A stretch of 64,000 bases of DNA from Ahaetulla prasina (Eukaryota > Chordata > Lepidosauria > Squamata > Colubridae), in contig NC_080546.1 of the NCBI RefSeq assembly GCF_028640845.1, forward strand, positions 69,035,205 through 69,099,204. The letters run 5' to 3'. Position numbers and translations under genes: made by a program. The notes under the pieces were generated by a model that did no database searches, was not told the DNA's origin, and saw only the letters and a list, made by a program, of their open reading frames with translations. Positions 32,151-44,187 of the stretch are shown here, in pieces (position 1 is the first letter of the stretch; every line of letters begins with the position of its first letter).

Positions 32151-32539
32151 CAAAATGGAATATTCCATTAGCCTTTATTATGCATGGAAAAACTGAGGAA
32201 GATTTGAAACTAATAGGAGGCAGCTATACAGCAGGTAAATTACACTATTAGAAGTCTTAGAAATTCTAGTACAGATATGTCCTACTTGAAACTGGGAATT
32301 CACACTAAGGCATTTTAATATAAACTTAAAACACAGTCATTGATAAGGTCTGATAAGTATTAATGCTCATGATTGTGCTTCTTGTCTAGACCACGCTGAA
32401 GGCCAACAAAGTCTTAAGAATTCTTTCATTCTTATGCTATAAATAACAGACCTACATGTTATGTAACAGTCGGTTTTCCCACGTACTTTCTGAGATTCAT
32501 ATACACAAGCTATGTGCATGTACCAAGCCCAGCTTGGAA

Positions 32540-32655
32540 TCTTTTAGACCACCGGTGTCAAACTCGCGGTGTCAGTTGCTGTCACAATGTTCTTTTCCCT
32601 TCGCAGAGCTCGGGTGGATGTTGCCTGTGCCTGACACACCAGTTTGACACCCCTG
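32540..32655. mobile_element. hAT-like MITE remnant
   Basis: Ends caccggtgtcaaactcg and ccagtttgacacccctg are inverted copies of each other, typical of a common vertebrate hAT family. No 8-bp duplication was found. Confidence 0.5.
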
Positions 32656-34900
32656 TACTAAATCTTACAGAAACGTTTGGCAACTGACTTCTCACACACA
32701 CACACACACACACTACCACCGCATACGATGTGGCTAAGCATCACTTCCTCTGAATCCTTTCTGTTGTTTTCAACCACCGAAATAAATAAATAAATAAATT
32801 CTTATTTTTTCTTATTTTCTTATTCTTATTTTCTTCTATTATCTTTTTATCTTATTTGTTATTTTACTGTTTATCTGCTCAATTCTTTGGGATCAGCATA
32901 GAGTTGTAGTTTTTTGTACTCCAGTGTGAATATATGACTTTGGCCTTAGGGCCTGACTGGGCAAGTGCCAGCTCTGCAGAACTCCTTTTAGGTAATTTTA
33001 TTTACTTAGTGGATTTATAAATAAAATTACCAAGCAGAAATTAAACACAGCTCAACATGCAACAATTTAGCAGTCAAGACTATGTTAACCTCCAATGGTT
33101 TGTGTCATAATACAGGCTGTATTCCACTGGTCTCATTGGTAGTTAAGAATTAGAATGAATATCTTCCGTTTGACAGAGATTGTCTAGTTAACAATAAAAC
33201 TGATGACATTCTGGATAGGCTCTAAAATATTCATTTAATAGGCTTCAAACAGAATCGATAACTATATTTCTTCTGGTTACCGTCCCAGAGCCCACTCATG
33301 CTAGGACCATAGATAATAGGTTTTTAGATGACTACCCCCTAGATTTCTTGATAGACACACATTACACACCCAGTTTAATAGTTTTAGATGTCATCCTCAA
33401 ATATCCAAGTGGCATCTTTGATCTTCATATTTTCCCCTTATCATCAAGTACTAGCTCACTTTCAAAATATGAAGGTCTACCACATTTGTGAGTGCTTTGG
33501 TTTAACTTCATAACAAGTTGCTCTCTAGATTTTAAGGCAACTTCCATGGTTCTCAGAAACCTTTTTATCTGCAAAAAGGAGCAATTAAAAACATCCTTTG
33601 AAAAATTCATGGTTTTTTCCTTCTTTTCCAAATATTTTCAGTTTTAATTGAGGATTGTGGGTGGAAATCCATATTGGATTTCTGCTGTTGTACGTTTTTG
33701 AGATGCTCTTGTTTCAGGATGAGAAAAATTTATTCCATTCTTATCCTAAAAAATGGAATATTCCATTGCCATTAGAATATACATCTTGCATTGTTGGGGC
33801 ACTACAGTGCCTTTCTAACAAGAATACAAACCTGTTGATATAGGAAATGGGATGTAGGGCCGATAACACCTCTTGCAGATAAACCTTTAAAACTTCATGA
33901 ACATTATTGTCGCCTTCTAGTTCTCTAGTTTCATAATGAAATTCTTAGGAGAACCCCTTTTAAGGGAGCAGGGTTTTTTTTTTTAATGTAAGAATCATTT
34001 TCATTTATAAAAATTAATAGAGTTTGTAAATGGCCTTCTGAAGGACATTATCTGTTTAATCTAGCTTTTGAATTTTATGGCACAGTATATATTATAACCT
34101 GTGGTTACAAAGCTACTTACAAAATGGGGTATATTTTCTAGCAGGTTTATTTTTGTGTTTCCAGAGCATCCTATCATTATTTCTTTCTTCATTTATAGTA
34201 AATGGATCTTTTTTGCCATTTTCATGGTTTTTCATGTTTTATCACAGCTCCAAGACGTCCTGTTCTCATATTGATGTTTGGCTTCTTACCATGGATTTTT
34301 GTACAGAACTATTCTGACACATGCTCAAGTGCTTTTACAGGATAATCTGCCTTTGGATTAGTTAGGAGAAATTTGCCCTCTTTCCCTTACAGATTATCCT
34401 GTTCCTGGGACATATATTGTCAGAGGAGTGTTTTTTTTTTCTTTTTACCAAGACTCTGTATCCTTCAAGCACACAAAATTCTTGATGCAAAAGCCAAAGC
34501 ACAGGATGTTCTTCATCCACGTATGGTAGCTGCAACCTCAGTTCACACCAAATGTTCCTATAAACTCTGGAAGTTCCTTTTTTAAAAATAGACATTTAAT
34601 CAAATATTACTATAGCAAAGATAATAACTAATACAAACGAAGAGATCATTAATACAAACAATAAAAAAATTCCCCCCAAAAAAGAAAAAAGAAAGCAAAA
34701 ATAAGAATATAAAGAAATATATAAAGAAACAACTTATTTCATTACAAGTATAAATAATTTTAGCAGTTTATCATCTTCTTTTAAAATATAATGAATAATC
34801 TTCCTCTATCTCATCTTTTATCTATGAACAAATTCTTAAAGCCTCATCATTCAATCCTGACCAACAAAAGACCTTTAAGGATTACCAGTCACCAACACAT
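32656..34900. other. Unannotated DNA with (CA)n and (AAAT)n tracts
   Basis: (CA)n at about 32693-32713 and (aaat)n at about 32780-32800. Otherwise AT-rich DNA with no exon or mobile element that I can support. Frames at 33425-33631, 33655-33843 and 34362-34595 show no family motif. Confidence 0.45.
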
Positions 34901-34904
34901 CACT

Positions 34905-35130
34905 TTTTTTCTTTTTATGACCCTTTAATCCTTTTATTCAGTGTGGAGTTGAGGTGACTGAATGTAGTTGAGGTTTTACTGGCTGGATGCCCTTCCTAAT
35001 GCCTACACAGAGTTTGCAGCAGATATTTTCTCTTTGCACCCTAATAGAGAAATATCTGCCATTGCCTAGGATTGAACTTTCAACCTTCCAAATGGGAGGC
35101 AAGTGTCTTCACATTTAGGACACCATGTCA
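34905..35130 (-). mobile_element. tRNA-derived SINE with BovB-like tail (minus)
   Basis: Minus strand reads ggtgtcctaaatgtgaagac, gaaagttcaatcctaggcaa (B-box-like gttcaatcc), atatttctct, then agggcatccagccagtaaaa near the 3' end, a phrase shared by reptile SINEs that use an RTE/BovB machinery. Confidence 0.6.
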
Positions 35131-35179
35131 TGTTACCAACATATCAATAAAGGAGAATATTTGTAACTCAGGGTTCAAA

Positions 35180-35338
35180 TGAGAGGTCCTTGGTGCTCCC
35201 TGAGTTTGGTGGTTTTCTTGCAAGTGTTTCATTACCCAAACTAGGTAACATTATCACTGATGATGATGTTACCTGGTTTGGGTAATGAAACATCTTCAAA
35301 AAATCAACCAAGCTCTGGGAGCACCAAGAACCTCTTAC
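35180..35338. repeat. Long imperfect palindrome (foldback), ~160 bp
   Basis: agaggtccttggtgctccct at the left is mirrored by gggagcaccaagaacctct at the right, and gggtaatgaaacatcttcaa mirrors ttgcaagtgtttcattaccc. The centre is atcactgatgatgat. Likely a terminal-repeat-derived foldback element; one arm keeps the atgaaac.tctt phrase seen in Penelope-type repeats. Confidence 0.8.
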
Positions 35339-35466
35339 CAACACATCTATTTTAATCTTAATCAAATAAACCAAATTTGCATACCTTCCTTTTAACAATC
35401 TTGATTGTTAATCCCTTCAAATATTGTCCTATAACTTGATTTCTTTCCATTTTTGTTGGTCCCTTC

Positions 35467-35669
35467 CAGGGGTGAAATCCAGCAAGTTCTAACAGGTTCC
35501 GGAGAACCAGTAGCGGAAATTTTGAGTAGTTTGGAGAAGCGGCAACTATTACCTCTGACTGGCCCCAGGAGTGGGGAGGGAATGGGGATTTTGTAGTATT
35601 CTTCCCCTGCCATGCCCACCAAGCCACGCCCACAGAACCGGTAGGGAAAAATTTTGAATTTCACCCCTG
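35467..35669. mobile_element. hAT MITE, 203 bp
   Basis: CAGGGGTGAAATCCAGC at one end and the inverted CAGGGGTGAAATTCAAAA at the other; perfect 8-bp duplication GTCCCTTC (35459-35466 and 35670-35677). The best-preserved copy of the family that also includes 28758-28972 and the ends of 38770-48044. Confidence 0.92.
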
Positions 35670-35679
35670 GTCCCTTCTC

Positions 35680-38039
35680 ACAAAATGCTTTAAAGCTTTA
35701 ACAAGTTTTATTTTGCCCCTTTTATAAAGAATTCAAAACAAAAGCATATTCCACTGGAAGGATTGGTATGATTAATTCTAAAGTTTTATTTCAAATCTAT
35801 CTGGATCCTTAGTACATTTGTAATTTTCCAAAGTCAACATTTGGTGTGTTTTTTTTAAAAAAAATAGGTCCTTGAATTTGTTTAAAACTTTTTTCATTAA
35901 AGATTGAAGGATATTCACCCAGTGCTGTAAAACTCATCAATCCAAAGGTTCATAATACCTGAAAAGCAGGTATCAAGCAATTTCCAAGGGTGATTTTAAA
36001 AGGAAGCACCTGCTGTAAGCAGGAGTGGAAGAACTTCACTTCAGTCCCACCCTCTATTGTTTCCTTTTGAAAAAAAAGATACAGTTATACATATCTGTTT
36101 CTTTGCAAGAGGGAAACCTACAATTTAGTTTGTGCAAAAATGGCAGTAAAGTTATGTTCTCATCTCTCTGCTAATTCTTAATTCAGTTTCCAGAAATATA
36201 GTTAAAACATATACTTTATGACATACTGTTTGTCAGTAAAGACAGGTTCAGAGTGCCTATCATCATCGAATGGTACTAGGCTAAAATTTCAACAGTCCCA
36301 AACAAGCATGGCCAATGACAATGGAGGCTGTGATAAAGCAGCATATTTTTTAAACTCTTCGATGTTTCCATGTATTATGATTAATTTATATAATATTTGA
36401 TTGTGGCTTGTCCTAAACTAACAAGTACAGTACCCAGTAGACAATAAGAAATTGTTAATATCATGCTTTTTAAGTCAATCATATAGAATATATTCTTTGT
36501 ATAACTTAACACACCCAGATGAGAGAATTGCCTGAAATACATTCCATTATGTGTAATTCAGTATTTCAATAAAACAAGTTTTGGTCTTATTAAAGATGGC
36601 CAGGCTTTAGAAAGTATAAAATTAAGTGAATGGGCAATAAATTGATAAAATTTGGATACAAATAAATTTATACATCTTATACTTTTACTTATACAATAGC
36701 TTTAACCAAAAACATGCTGTTTCTTAACTGAGCACATTATAAGGCAAAAACACAACTATGTTTTGTAATATGGAAATCTTACACATACTTTCTTGGAAGT
36801 CAGATTTAACTAGGGTTATTCCCCATTAACTTTGCATCTATATAGAACAGTTAAAATTTGCAACTATTTTGGTAAAACATTTTATTTAACTATACAATCA
36901 CTGATAAGGTAGAGTTGGCAGAGTTATAACCAAAGATAATGCCTGATTATAAAACACTTGAAGGAAATGTTTGGAATTGTTCCTTCTAAAACAAAGACAT
37001 TTACACATGCACCCACATAGAAGTGGTGATAAAATTTACTATGGTAGTGACAATAATGAAGAAGGCATCCTACGTATTTCCAAGTATTCTCTTTATTATT
37101 GCATCTTAAGAAAAGGCAGAAGTATTTTATGGTGATATTTAATAGGATGATTGTGAACAATATACAAATTAGAAAAAATATTTCCATATATGTCAATGCA
37201 CTACTTATCCTGCATTTGAACAGAAAAATTGAAAACATAAAAATAAAACAAATTCAAAATAGTGTTACTTATGAGTGAGCATGTGCTCACAACTAGTTTA
37301 TAACTAAGCATGTCTGCTCCAAAATAAGATCCAATGAAAGTAGTTTTAGATGTTTGTCTTTAAGACTGCATCGCATTTGAATCACTCTAGAACTTTAATT
37401 GAATACTGACATTACTATTAGAATGTCAAGTATGTTTTTAATAGTAGATATTGTCAGCCCTGCCCCAGCTGGCTCTCTAAGAAAGAAAAAAACTTGACTC
37501 CACCTGAAAGTTTCTTTTGTCTCATTGGGCTGAACTACAAGCTCCACATTGATTGGCTGCCATGCCCCAATCCCTGAACCTGCTCATTCAAACCAGCCAG
37601 TCAGCAGCAAGCAGGAGGTTGCTCTGGCACTGCCCAGGCTGGACCCAAATAATGCTTGCAGGGATACTGGCCTCATGGCAGAAAAACAGGTATTTATTCA
37701 GGAGAAGCTATTTTCTTTAGATCTCATATTCGTACAGCTTCACCAGCATCTGAATAAAAGACTTCCACTTTTCTACCATGTGGGTCAACCTCTTCTGGAG
37801 CTCTGGAGATCTTCAAAAAGTAAGTAAGCAATGGAAAATGGGGTGGAGAGAACAGGTGGAAGCCGGGAGGCTACCAAAACAGGATCAGTGCTTGTGAAGA
37901 ACTGGCAAGTCAGGATGGGGAGAGAAGCAACTATGAGGACCCCAAGGGATTGTAAGCAAGCATAAGGTATCTCAGTGAGTGGGAGGAGGCCTTGGGTGGG
38001 ACTCTTCCAGCATTAGGCTCCACATGGTCGTCTCCAGCC
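35680..38039. other. Mostly unrecognised DNA with a possible LTR at 37451-37830
   Basis: At 37451 tgtcagccctgccccagctg begins a stretch with two attgg boxes (about 37525 and 37552), AATAAA at about 37753 and aagtaagt near 37815. This resembles an LTR followed by leader, but no 3' border or duplication is seen. The rest is AT-rich without supported features. Confidence 0.3.
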
Positions 38040-38577
38040 TGAGATACTTCATGTGCATTTAATGACTTATGGATTTGATTAGTGAATACATTGGATAAAG
38101 TAGGGAGGCATCACATTCATTTAACATGATCCAATCAAAATCATAATTCTTGGATTATGAATATAGTTGGCAGGCTCTATTACATTCATAAGGGTGGCTT
38201 AGTAGGTAAAATGCTGAGCTTGTCAATGGAAAGGTCAGCAGTTCAGCGGTTCGAATCCCTAGTGCCACATAACAGGGTGAGCTCCTGTTACTTGTCCCAG
38301 CTTCTGCCAACCTAGCAGTTCGAAAACACGTAAAAAAATGCAAGTAGAAAAATAGGGACCACCTTTGGTGGGAAGGTAACAGTGTTCCATGCGCCTTTGG
38401 CGTTGAGTCATGCCGGCCACATGACCACGAAGACGTCTTCGGACAGCGCTGGCTCTTCAGCTTTGAAACGGAGATGAGCACCACCCCCTAGAGTCAGGAA
38501 CGACTAGGATGTATGTGCGAGGGAAACCTTTACCTTTACCTTTATTACATTCATAACTCAAGGATTACCTGTATTCT
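38040..38577 (-). repeat. Dispersed repeat A (minus), split by a SINE
   Basis: The minus strand from 38577 starts aatacaggtaatccttgagt and continues beyond the SINE at 38191-38542. It truncates the gypsy integrase remnant on its right. Confidence 0.6.
38191..38542 (+). mobile_element. Sauria-type SINE, uninterrupted
   Basis: 352 bp: gtggcttagtaggtaaaatg A-box region, cggttcgaatccctagtgcc B-box region, cctttacctttacc tail, and the perfect 13-bp duplication TATTACATTCATA (38178-38190 and 38543-38555). Serves as reference for the split copy at 18959-19847. Confidence 0.92.
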
Positions 38578-39584
38578 AGAACCTGTTAGTTCGCTCACAG
38601 GCTCCATTAGTCTGTGGATGATGGAAATTGCTGAGTTCCTGCTTGGTGCCTAATATTTTTTTAAAAAATTGAGAAGTGAATTGAATGCCCCAGTCTGAGA
38701 TTATGCGTTCTGGTGCCTCAGGTAGCCTGAACATGTGCTGTATGATTTTATCTAGAATATGGGCTGAGGCAGGAGTGAAATCTAAAAATTTCCCCTACCG
38801 GTTCTGTGGGAGTGGCTTAATTGGTGGGCGTGGCTTGGTGGTCAGGTGACTGGGTAGGCGGGGCCAATAATAAATAATAAAAATATTAAAGTACACAAAA
38901 TGATAAGAGGTACCAAAAAACAACTTTCACACTTTATACACACACACAACACAACTGATTCACACACAATGTAAAAGCAGCTGCACTTCACCCAAAATGG
39001 CCCCGTAACAAGCAGGAACCTCACACATCCACAAAAAGCCCAAAAACCAACTTTAACACTTTACACACACACAACACAACACAACTGACTCACACACACA
39101 CACACAAAATGCCACATACAGCTTTGTGAGATTTTTTGTGTGTGTGTGTGTATAGTTAGAGTGAAACATTACAGAAACACACCAATTGTCAGAAAGCTGC
39201 ACAAATATTTTATTTTATTTTATTATTTTATTTTATTTTATTTTATTTATATTTTTAGATAAAAGCAGCTAAATTTAAAACTTCCTTAACTTTAAAACTT
39301 CCTTAACTTTAAATTGCTATGTCTAAAAAAAATAAAACTCTTTAAAAAAAGCCAATTAACTATTTTTTTTAATTGAAAAAGTTTTACAAAATTTCCCCCC
39401 CTTTTCCCCCCACCTTCCCTCCCCCCTCTCCCTTCCCTTCACAAACCCTCCCCCCTCAACTTCCCGGAACAAACACAAGGTATAGTTAGAAATAAAACAA
39501 ACATATGCTAAAAAATTTTCCTTCCCAACTTAATTATACTCCTACAATTCTCATCCCAAAACAATCAGAAATAATACATCCTAA

Positions 39585-42500
39585 TCATTCAAAGGCAGTC
39601 TGATAAGTCTTAGTCTGATATCTACTTTGAATATAGTCAATCTTTTTTTTCCATTCCTTTAAGTATCTTTCTTGCGCATTGTCTTTCAAAAAGGCTGAGA
39701 TTTTTGCCATCTCAGCCAAATTGGCAACTTTCAATATCCATTCTTCTATTGTAGGTACTTCTTTTTTCTTCCAATACTGTCCTATCAGTAATCTTGCCGT
39801 TGTTAAATTTAAAATCAATTTAGTCTCAATTACTGTACAGTCTGTAATAATTCCCAGCAGAAAAAATTGCGGCAGGAACTTTATCTTCTTTTTTAGAACA
39901 TTTTGTAAAATCCACCAAATTTTTATCCAAAAGGCCTTTATATCCTTACAAGTCCACCAAATATGAAAATATGTAGCGTCATCACAATTACATCTCCAAA
40001 ATTTTGCTTGCATATCTGGATACATACACGATAGTTTCTTAGGATCTAAATGCCATCTATAAAACATTTTATAAAAAATTTCCCTTAAATTCTGTGCCTG
40101 CGTGAATTTAACATTTCTAACCCATTTTTTTCCCCAAGTTTCCAATAATATTGGCTCCTGAAAATTTTGTACCCACTTTATCATACAGTCCTTTACCAAA
40201 TCCCTTTCAGAATCTATTTCAAGTGACGCATTATACAATCTCTTTATATGCTCCTGAGACTGATTTCTAATTTGCTTTACCAAATTTTCCTCATTCTGCA
40301 CTATATCAATTTTCTGATCTTCCTTCCATCTAGCACGTAGTTGCTCATATTGAAACTAAGTATAATTTTTCCCTTCTTCTTTTAATACGTGCAGAGATTT
40401 TAATTGTAAATTACCTCTTTCAGTATACAAAAGATCTTCATATGTAATCATTTCCTGATTCTGTTCTATATTTATATTCTCTATTGTATGTCTAGGACTT
40501 GCCCACATAGGAACCTTATAATTTAGTTTATAAGAGTATTTTTTCCAAACACGCAAAAGAGCAGTTCTTAACACATGATTTTTAAAAGCCTTATCCACTT
40601 TTTTGTCATAAATTAAATATGCATGCCATCCATATAGCAAGTCATAACCTTCTATATTCAGAATTCTTTCCTCTGTTAAATTAAATCAATCACTTATTGC
40701 AAAGAGAGCAGCTGCTTCATAGTATAATTTAAAATTGGGCATTTTTAAACCTCCCCTTTCCCGAGAATCTTGAATTATTTTCATTTTAACCCTCACTTTT
40801 TTACCTTCCCATATAAATTTATTAATTCCAGTCTGCCATTCCTCCAGATTTTTATCTTTCTTAATTATTGGTATCATCTGAAAGAGGAATAAAAATCTAG
40901 GTAAAACATTCATTTTGATAGCAGCTATTCTCCCCAACAACGATAATTGCAATTTTTTCCAAACCATCAACTCCTTCTGAACTTTTTGCCATAAAACCTC
41001 ATAATTATTCTTATACAATTTCACATTTGATGATGTAATATAAACCCCTAAATATTTAACCTTTTTTACAATTTCAAATCCTGTTATTTCCTCTAATTTT
41101 CCTTTCTGTTGTCTGGCCATATTTTTTATTATCACTTTTGTTTTATTCTGATTTACCTTAAGCCCTGAAACCTTCCCATATCAATCAATTATTTCCAACA
41201 GAGATATGCGTGAATTTATAGGGTTTGTTAAAGTAATCACCAAGTCATCTGCAAAAGCTCTCACTTTATATTCATGTTGTCTCACTTTAATTCCCTCTAT
41301 CTCCTTTACTTCTTGTATTTTATCTAATAATGGCTCTAGAGTTAAAATAAACAATAATGGTGATAAAGGACATCCCTGTCTTGTTCCTTTTGCAATCTTA
41401 AAAGGTTCTGTTAAACTACCATTAATTATAATCTGAGCTGTTTGCTCTCCATAAATTGCCCTAATTAATCTTACAAAACCATCTCCAAATTGCATCTTTT
41501 CTATTAATTTAAATAAAAAATCCCAATGCAATCGATCAAAAGCTTTCTCTGCATCCAAAAAAAATTAATGCTGCTGATATAAAATTTTTCTTTTCTAAAT
41601 ATTCCAATAGGTTAACAATCTGCCTAACATTATTCCTCATCTGTCTCCCTTTTATAAATCCAGATTGATCAGTATGAATTCTTCACTGTAAGCTATTATT
41701 TTAACAAAAATCTTATTATCATTATTTAAAAGTGAAATTGGCCTATAATTCCCAGGTTTAGAACAATCCTGTTCCTCTTTTGGTATCAATGAAATAAAAG
41801 AAGTTCTCCATGAGGGGGGAATTCCCCTTCCTAAGTGTATCTGATTAAATAATTCCTTAAGTGGACCTAACATCTCATCCTGTAAATTCCTATAATAACT
41901 TACTGTAAGCCCATCCGTACCAGTTTTCCCCATTTTTAATTGTTTAATTACCAAAATAATTCTTCAGAAGTTATAGGCCAGTTCAGTTCTTCCCTTTGTT
42001 CTAAAGTTAAATTTTTAACCTTATATTCCTTCAAATAATTATCAATATCAATATATTATCTTTAAGGCATAAATTTGTGTAATATTCTAAGAAAGCTTTT
42101 TTAATTTTATCCTGTTGATATCTCTCTTTACCTTTATATTCTATTTTTTCTATAGTGCGTTGTTTTTGTTTTTTCCTTAAAATGTATGCTAACCACCTAC
42201 CAGGTCTATTTGCATTACAAAAAGTATTATGTTTGGCATATTGTATATTTGTTGCCACCTGGTCAGCCATTATCATATTAAATTGACTCTGTAATAACTT
42301 AATTGCATCTTTAAGTTTGTGATCATGCGGATTATGTATTAATACTTGTTGTTTCTTATAAATTTCCTCTTCTAGATACCTACGCTGTCTTTGTTGCTTA
42401 TTTCTCTGTCTATTATTAATATATATTAATACACCTCTCATAAAAGCTTTACTGGCATCCCAAACCATTTCTATCGATGTTTCCTTATTCAAATTATAAT

Positions 42501-43115
42501 CAAAAAATTCTTTCATCTGCTTTTTACATTGATTTACATTATCCTGATATCTAAACAAATTTTCATTTAATCTCCATGTTCTTCTGCCTTCTTTTCCATA
42601 TTGCAATTCCATCCAAACAGGATTATGATCAGACAAACATCTTGGAAATATCTTAGTTTTCTTCACCCTAGAAAGCAAATCATTAGAAGTTAATATAAAA
42701 TCAATACGTGAAAAAGATGGATGCCTATCAGAAAAAAAAGTATAGTCTCTTTCCTCCAGGTTCTGTAGTCTCCAAACATCTCTCAACTCAAAATCTTCTA
42801 TCATCTCAAAAAAAGACTTAGGGAGCTTTGCATGTGCAGGTATCTTTTTAGAGGAAATTCTCTTGTCCTTACATGTATCAATTACTCCATTCCAATCTCC
42901 TAATATAATATTACATTTTTCTTGTCCAAACCTGAGGCAGCAAAATGTTTACCTAATTTTGAGTTTATTAAATATTTATTATCTGATGATTTAATATGTG
43001 TTTCTTGTAGGCAAATCACATCATTTCTAAATTGTTTCAAATAATGAAATATTTTTCTTCTCTTCTGAGTTGAATTCAAACTATTAACATTCCAAGTCAG
43101 AATTTGATTTGCCAT
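39585..43115 (-). pseudogene. L1 ORF2p (endonuclease and reverse transcriptase), frameshifted
   Basis: Starts MANQILTWNVNSLNS at 43115, overlapping the end of ORF1 by 32 bp. Endonuclease: VICLQETH, SRIDFILTSND, SDHNPVWMEL. RT: PGNYRPISLLN (about 41770), MDAEKAFDRLHWDFL (41558), KGTRQGCPLSPLLFILTLEP, RAFADDLVIT (catalytic FADD intact, about 41240). The C-terminal region has LLGRIAAIKMNVLPRFLFLF, then FWRCNCDDATYFHIWWTCK at the usual Cys-rich site, ending ...KTYQTAFE at 39585. Breaks occur near 42805-42900, 41950-42030, 41560-41650, 41136-41180 and 40641-40690. It performs target-primed reverse transcription; this copy cannot make one intact protein. Confidence 0.9.
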
Positions 43116-44177
43116 TACTGGTCTCCTGAAGCTTTTGAACAATCAGCTGAAGATCCTCCTCCCGTATCTTCGGCCTTGCTCCTTCCACTGCTTCTGTATC
43201 CTGACCTTTACTCTGAGTTTGTTGCTCCTTTTCTTTACGCTTAAGGGCTCCCCTCGTCACTCTTTGTTCTTGTGGTTGTTCTTTAGATGGTAACATCACT
43301 GGGGTCACCTCAGCTTCCACACCCATTTGGGTCTCTTGAATTCTTTGTTCTATTACTTCTATTTCAACTTTCAGCACAGTAGAAAGAAAATCTTTGGCCT
43401 TAAGCACAGTATCAATACGATATCTTCTTCCTTGATAATACACTGTCAAACCAACTGGAACTTCCCATCTAAATTGAATCTGGTACTTTTTAAGTTCTTG
43501 TGTAAAAAATATAAAGTCCTTCCTATCCCTTAACATCTTGGGAAGAATCTTTTTCAAAACCTTCAGCTCCTGGTCTGCTATTCTCAACTTTTTCTGATAT
43601 GCAACTTGCAAAATCTGATTTCTCACTGTCCTTTTCAAAAAATAAACCACAATGTCTCTAGGAAGTTTCTTCTGCCTAGCAATCCAGTAATTAACTCTAT
43701 AAATTTTATCAATTTGATAAGTAACCTCTTGTGGATCAATTTCAATAAATTCAGCCAGGGCTTCTGATAAGATTTTTTTTAAATCTTCACCTTTTTCTTC
43801 CTGTAATCCCCTAATTCTCAGAGCTCCTTCCATCATCCTATACTGCATCACCACCACTTGATCTTCATTTTTGTCCAGTTTTATTTGCATCCCTCCCATT
43901 TTATTTTCTAATTGCTGGTTTGACTGGACTATTTCTTGCACCTCCTCCTCCAACCCCTCCAGTCTATTTGCCAAACCTTGAAAAGCCATCAAAATGTCTT
44001 CTCTTATCTTTTTATTATTTTCTTTTATTTCTTCTCCTATTTTTTCATTATTATCTATAATTTTCCCATCATCTCCTTAAATCTCTCTTCAGACACTTTT
44101 CCTTGCTCTTTAATCAAATCTTCCAAAGCTACTTCAGATCCCCTTCTGCCAGAAGTCTTAGGTGGTTTAGTAGCCAT
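43084..44177 (-). pseudogene. L1 ORF1p (RNA-binding protein), one frameshift
   Basis: ATG at 44177 (MATKPPKTSGRRGSEVALED), shifted by about one base near 44062, then open as 302 codons from 43992 to the stop at 43084. Heptad-rich coiled-coil segment (GLANRLEGLEEEVQEI, NQQLENKMGG), then the RRM-like block with ALRIRGLQEEKGEDLKKI and the C-terminal part IVVYFLKRTVRNQILQVAYQ ... FRWEVPVGL, all typical of L1 ORF1p. The 17-bp target duplication of the nested L1 covers the start codon, so an ATG copy also exists at 47130. Confidence 0.88.
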
Positions 44178-44187
44178 TTCAATTTTT

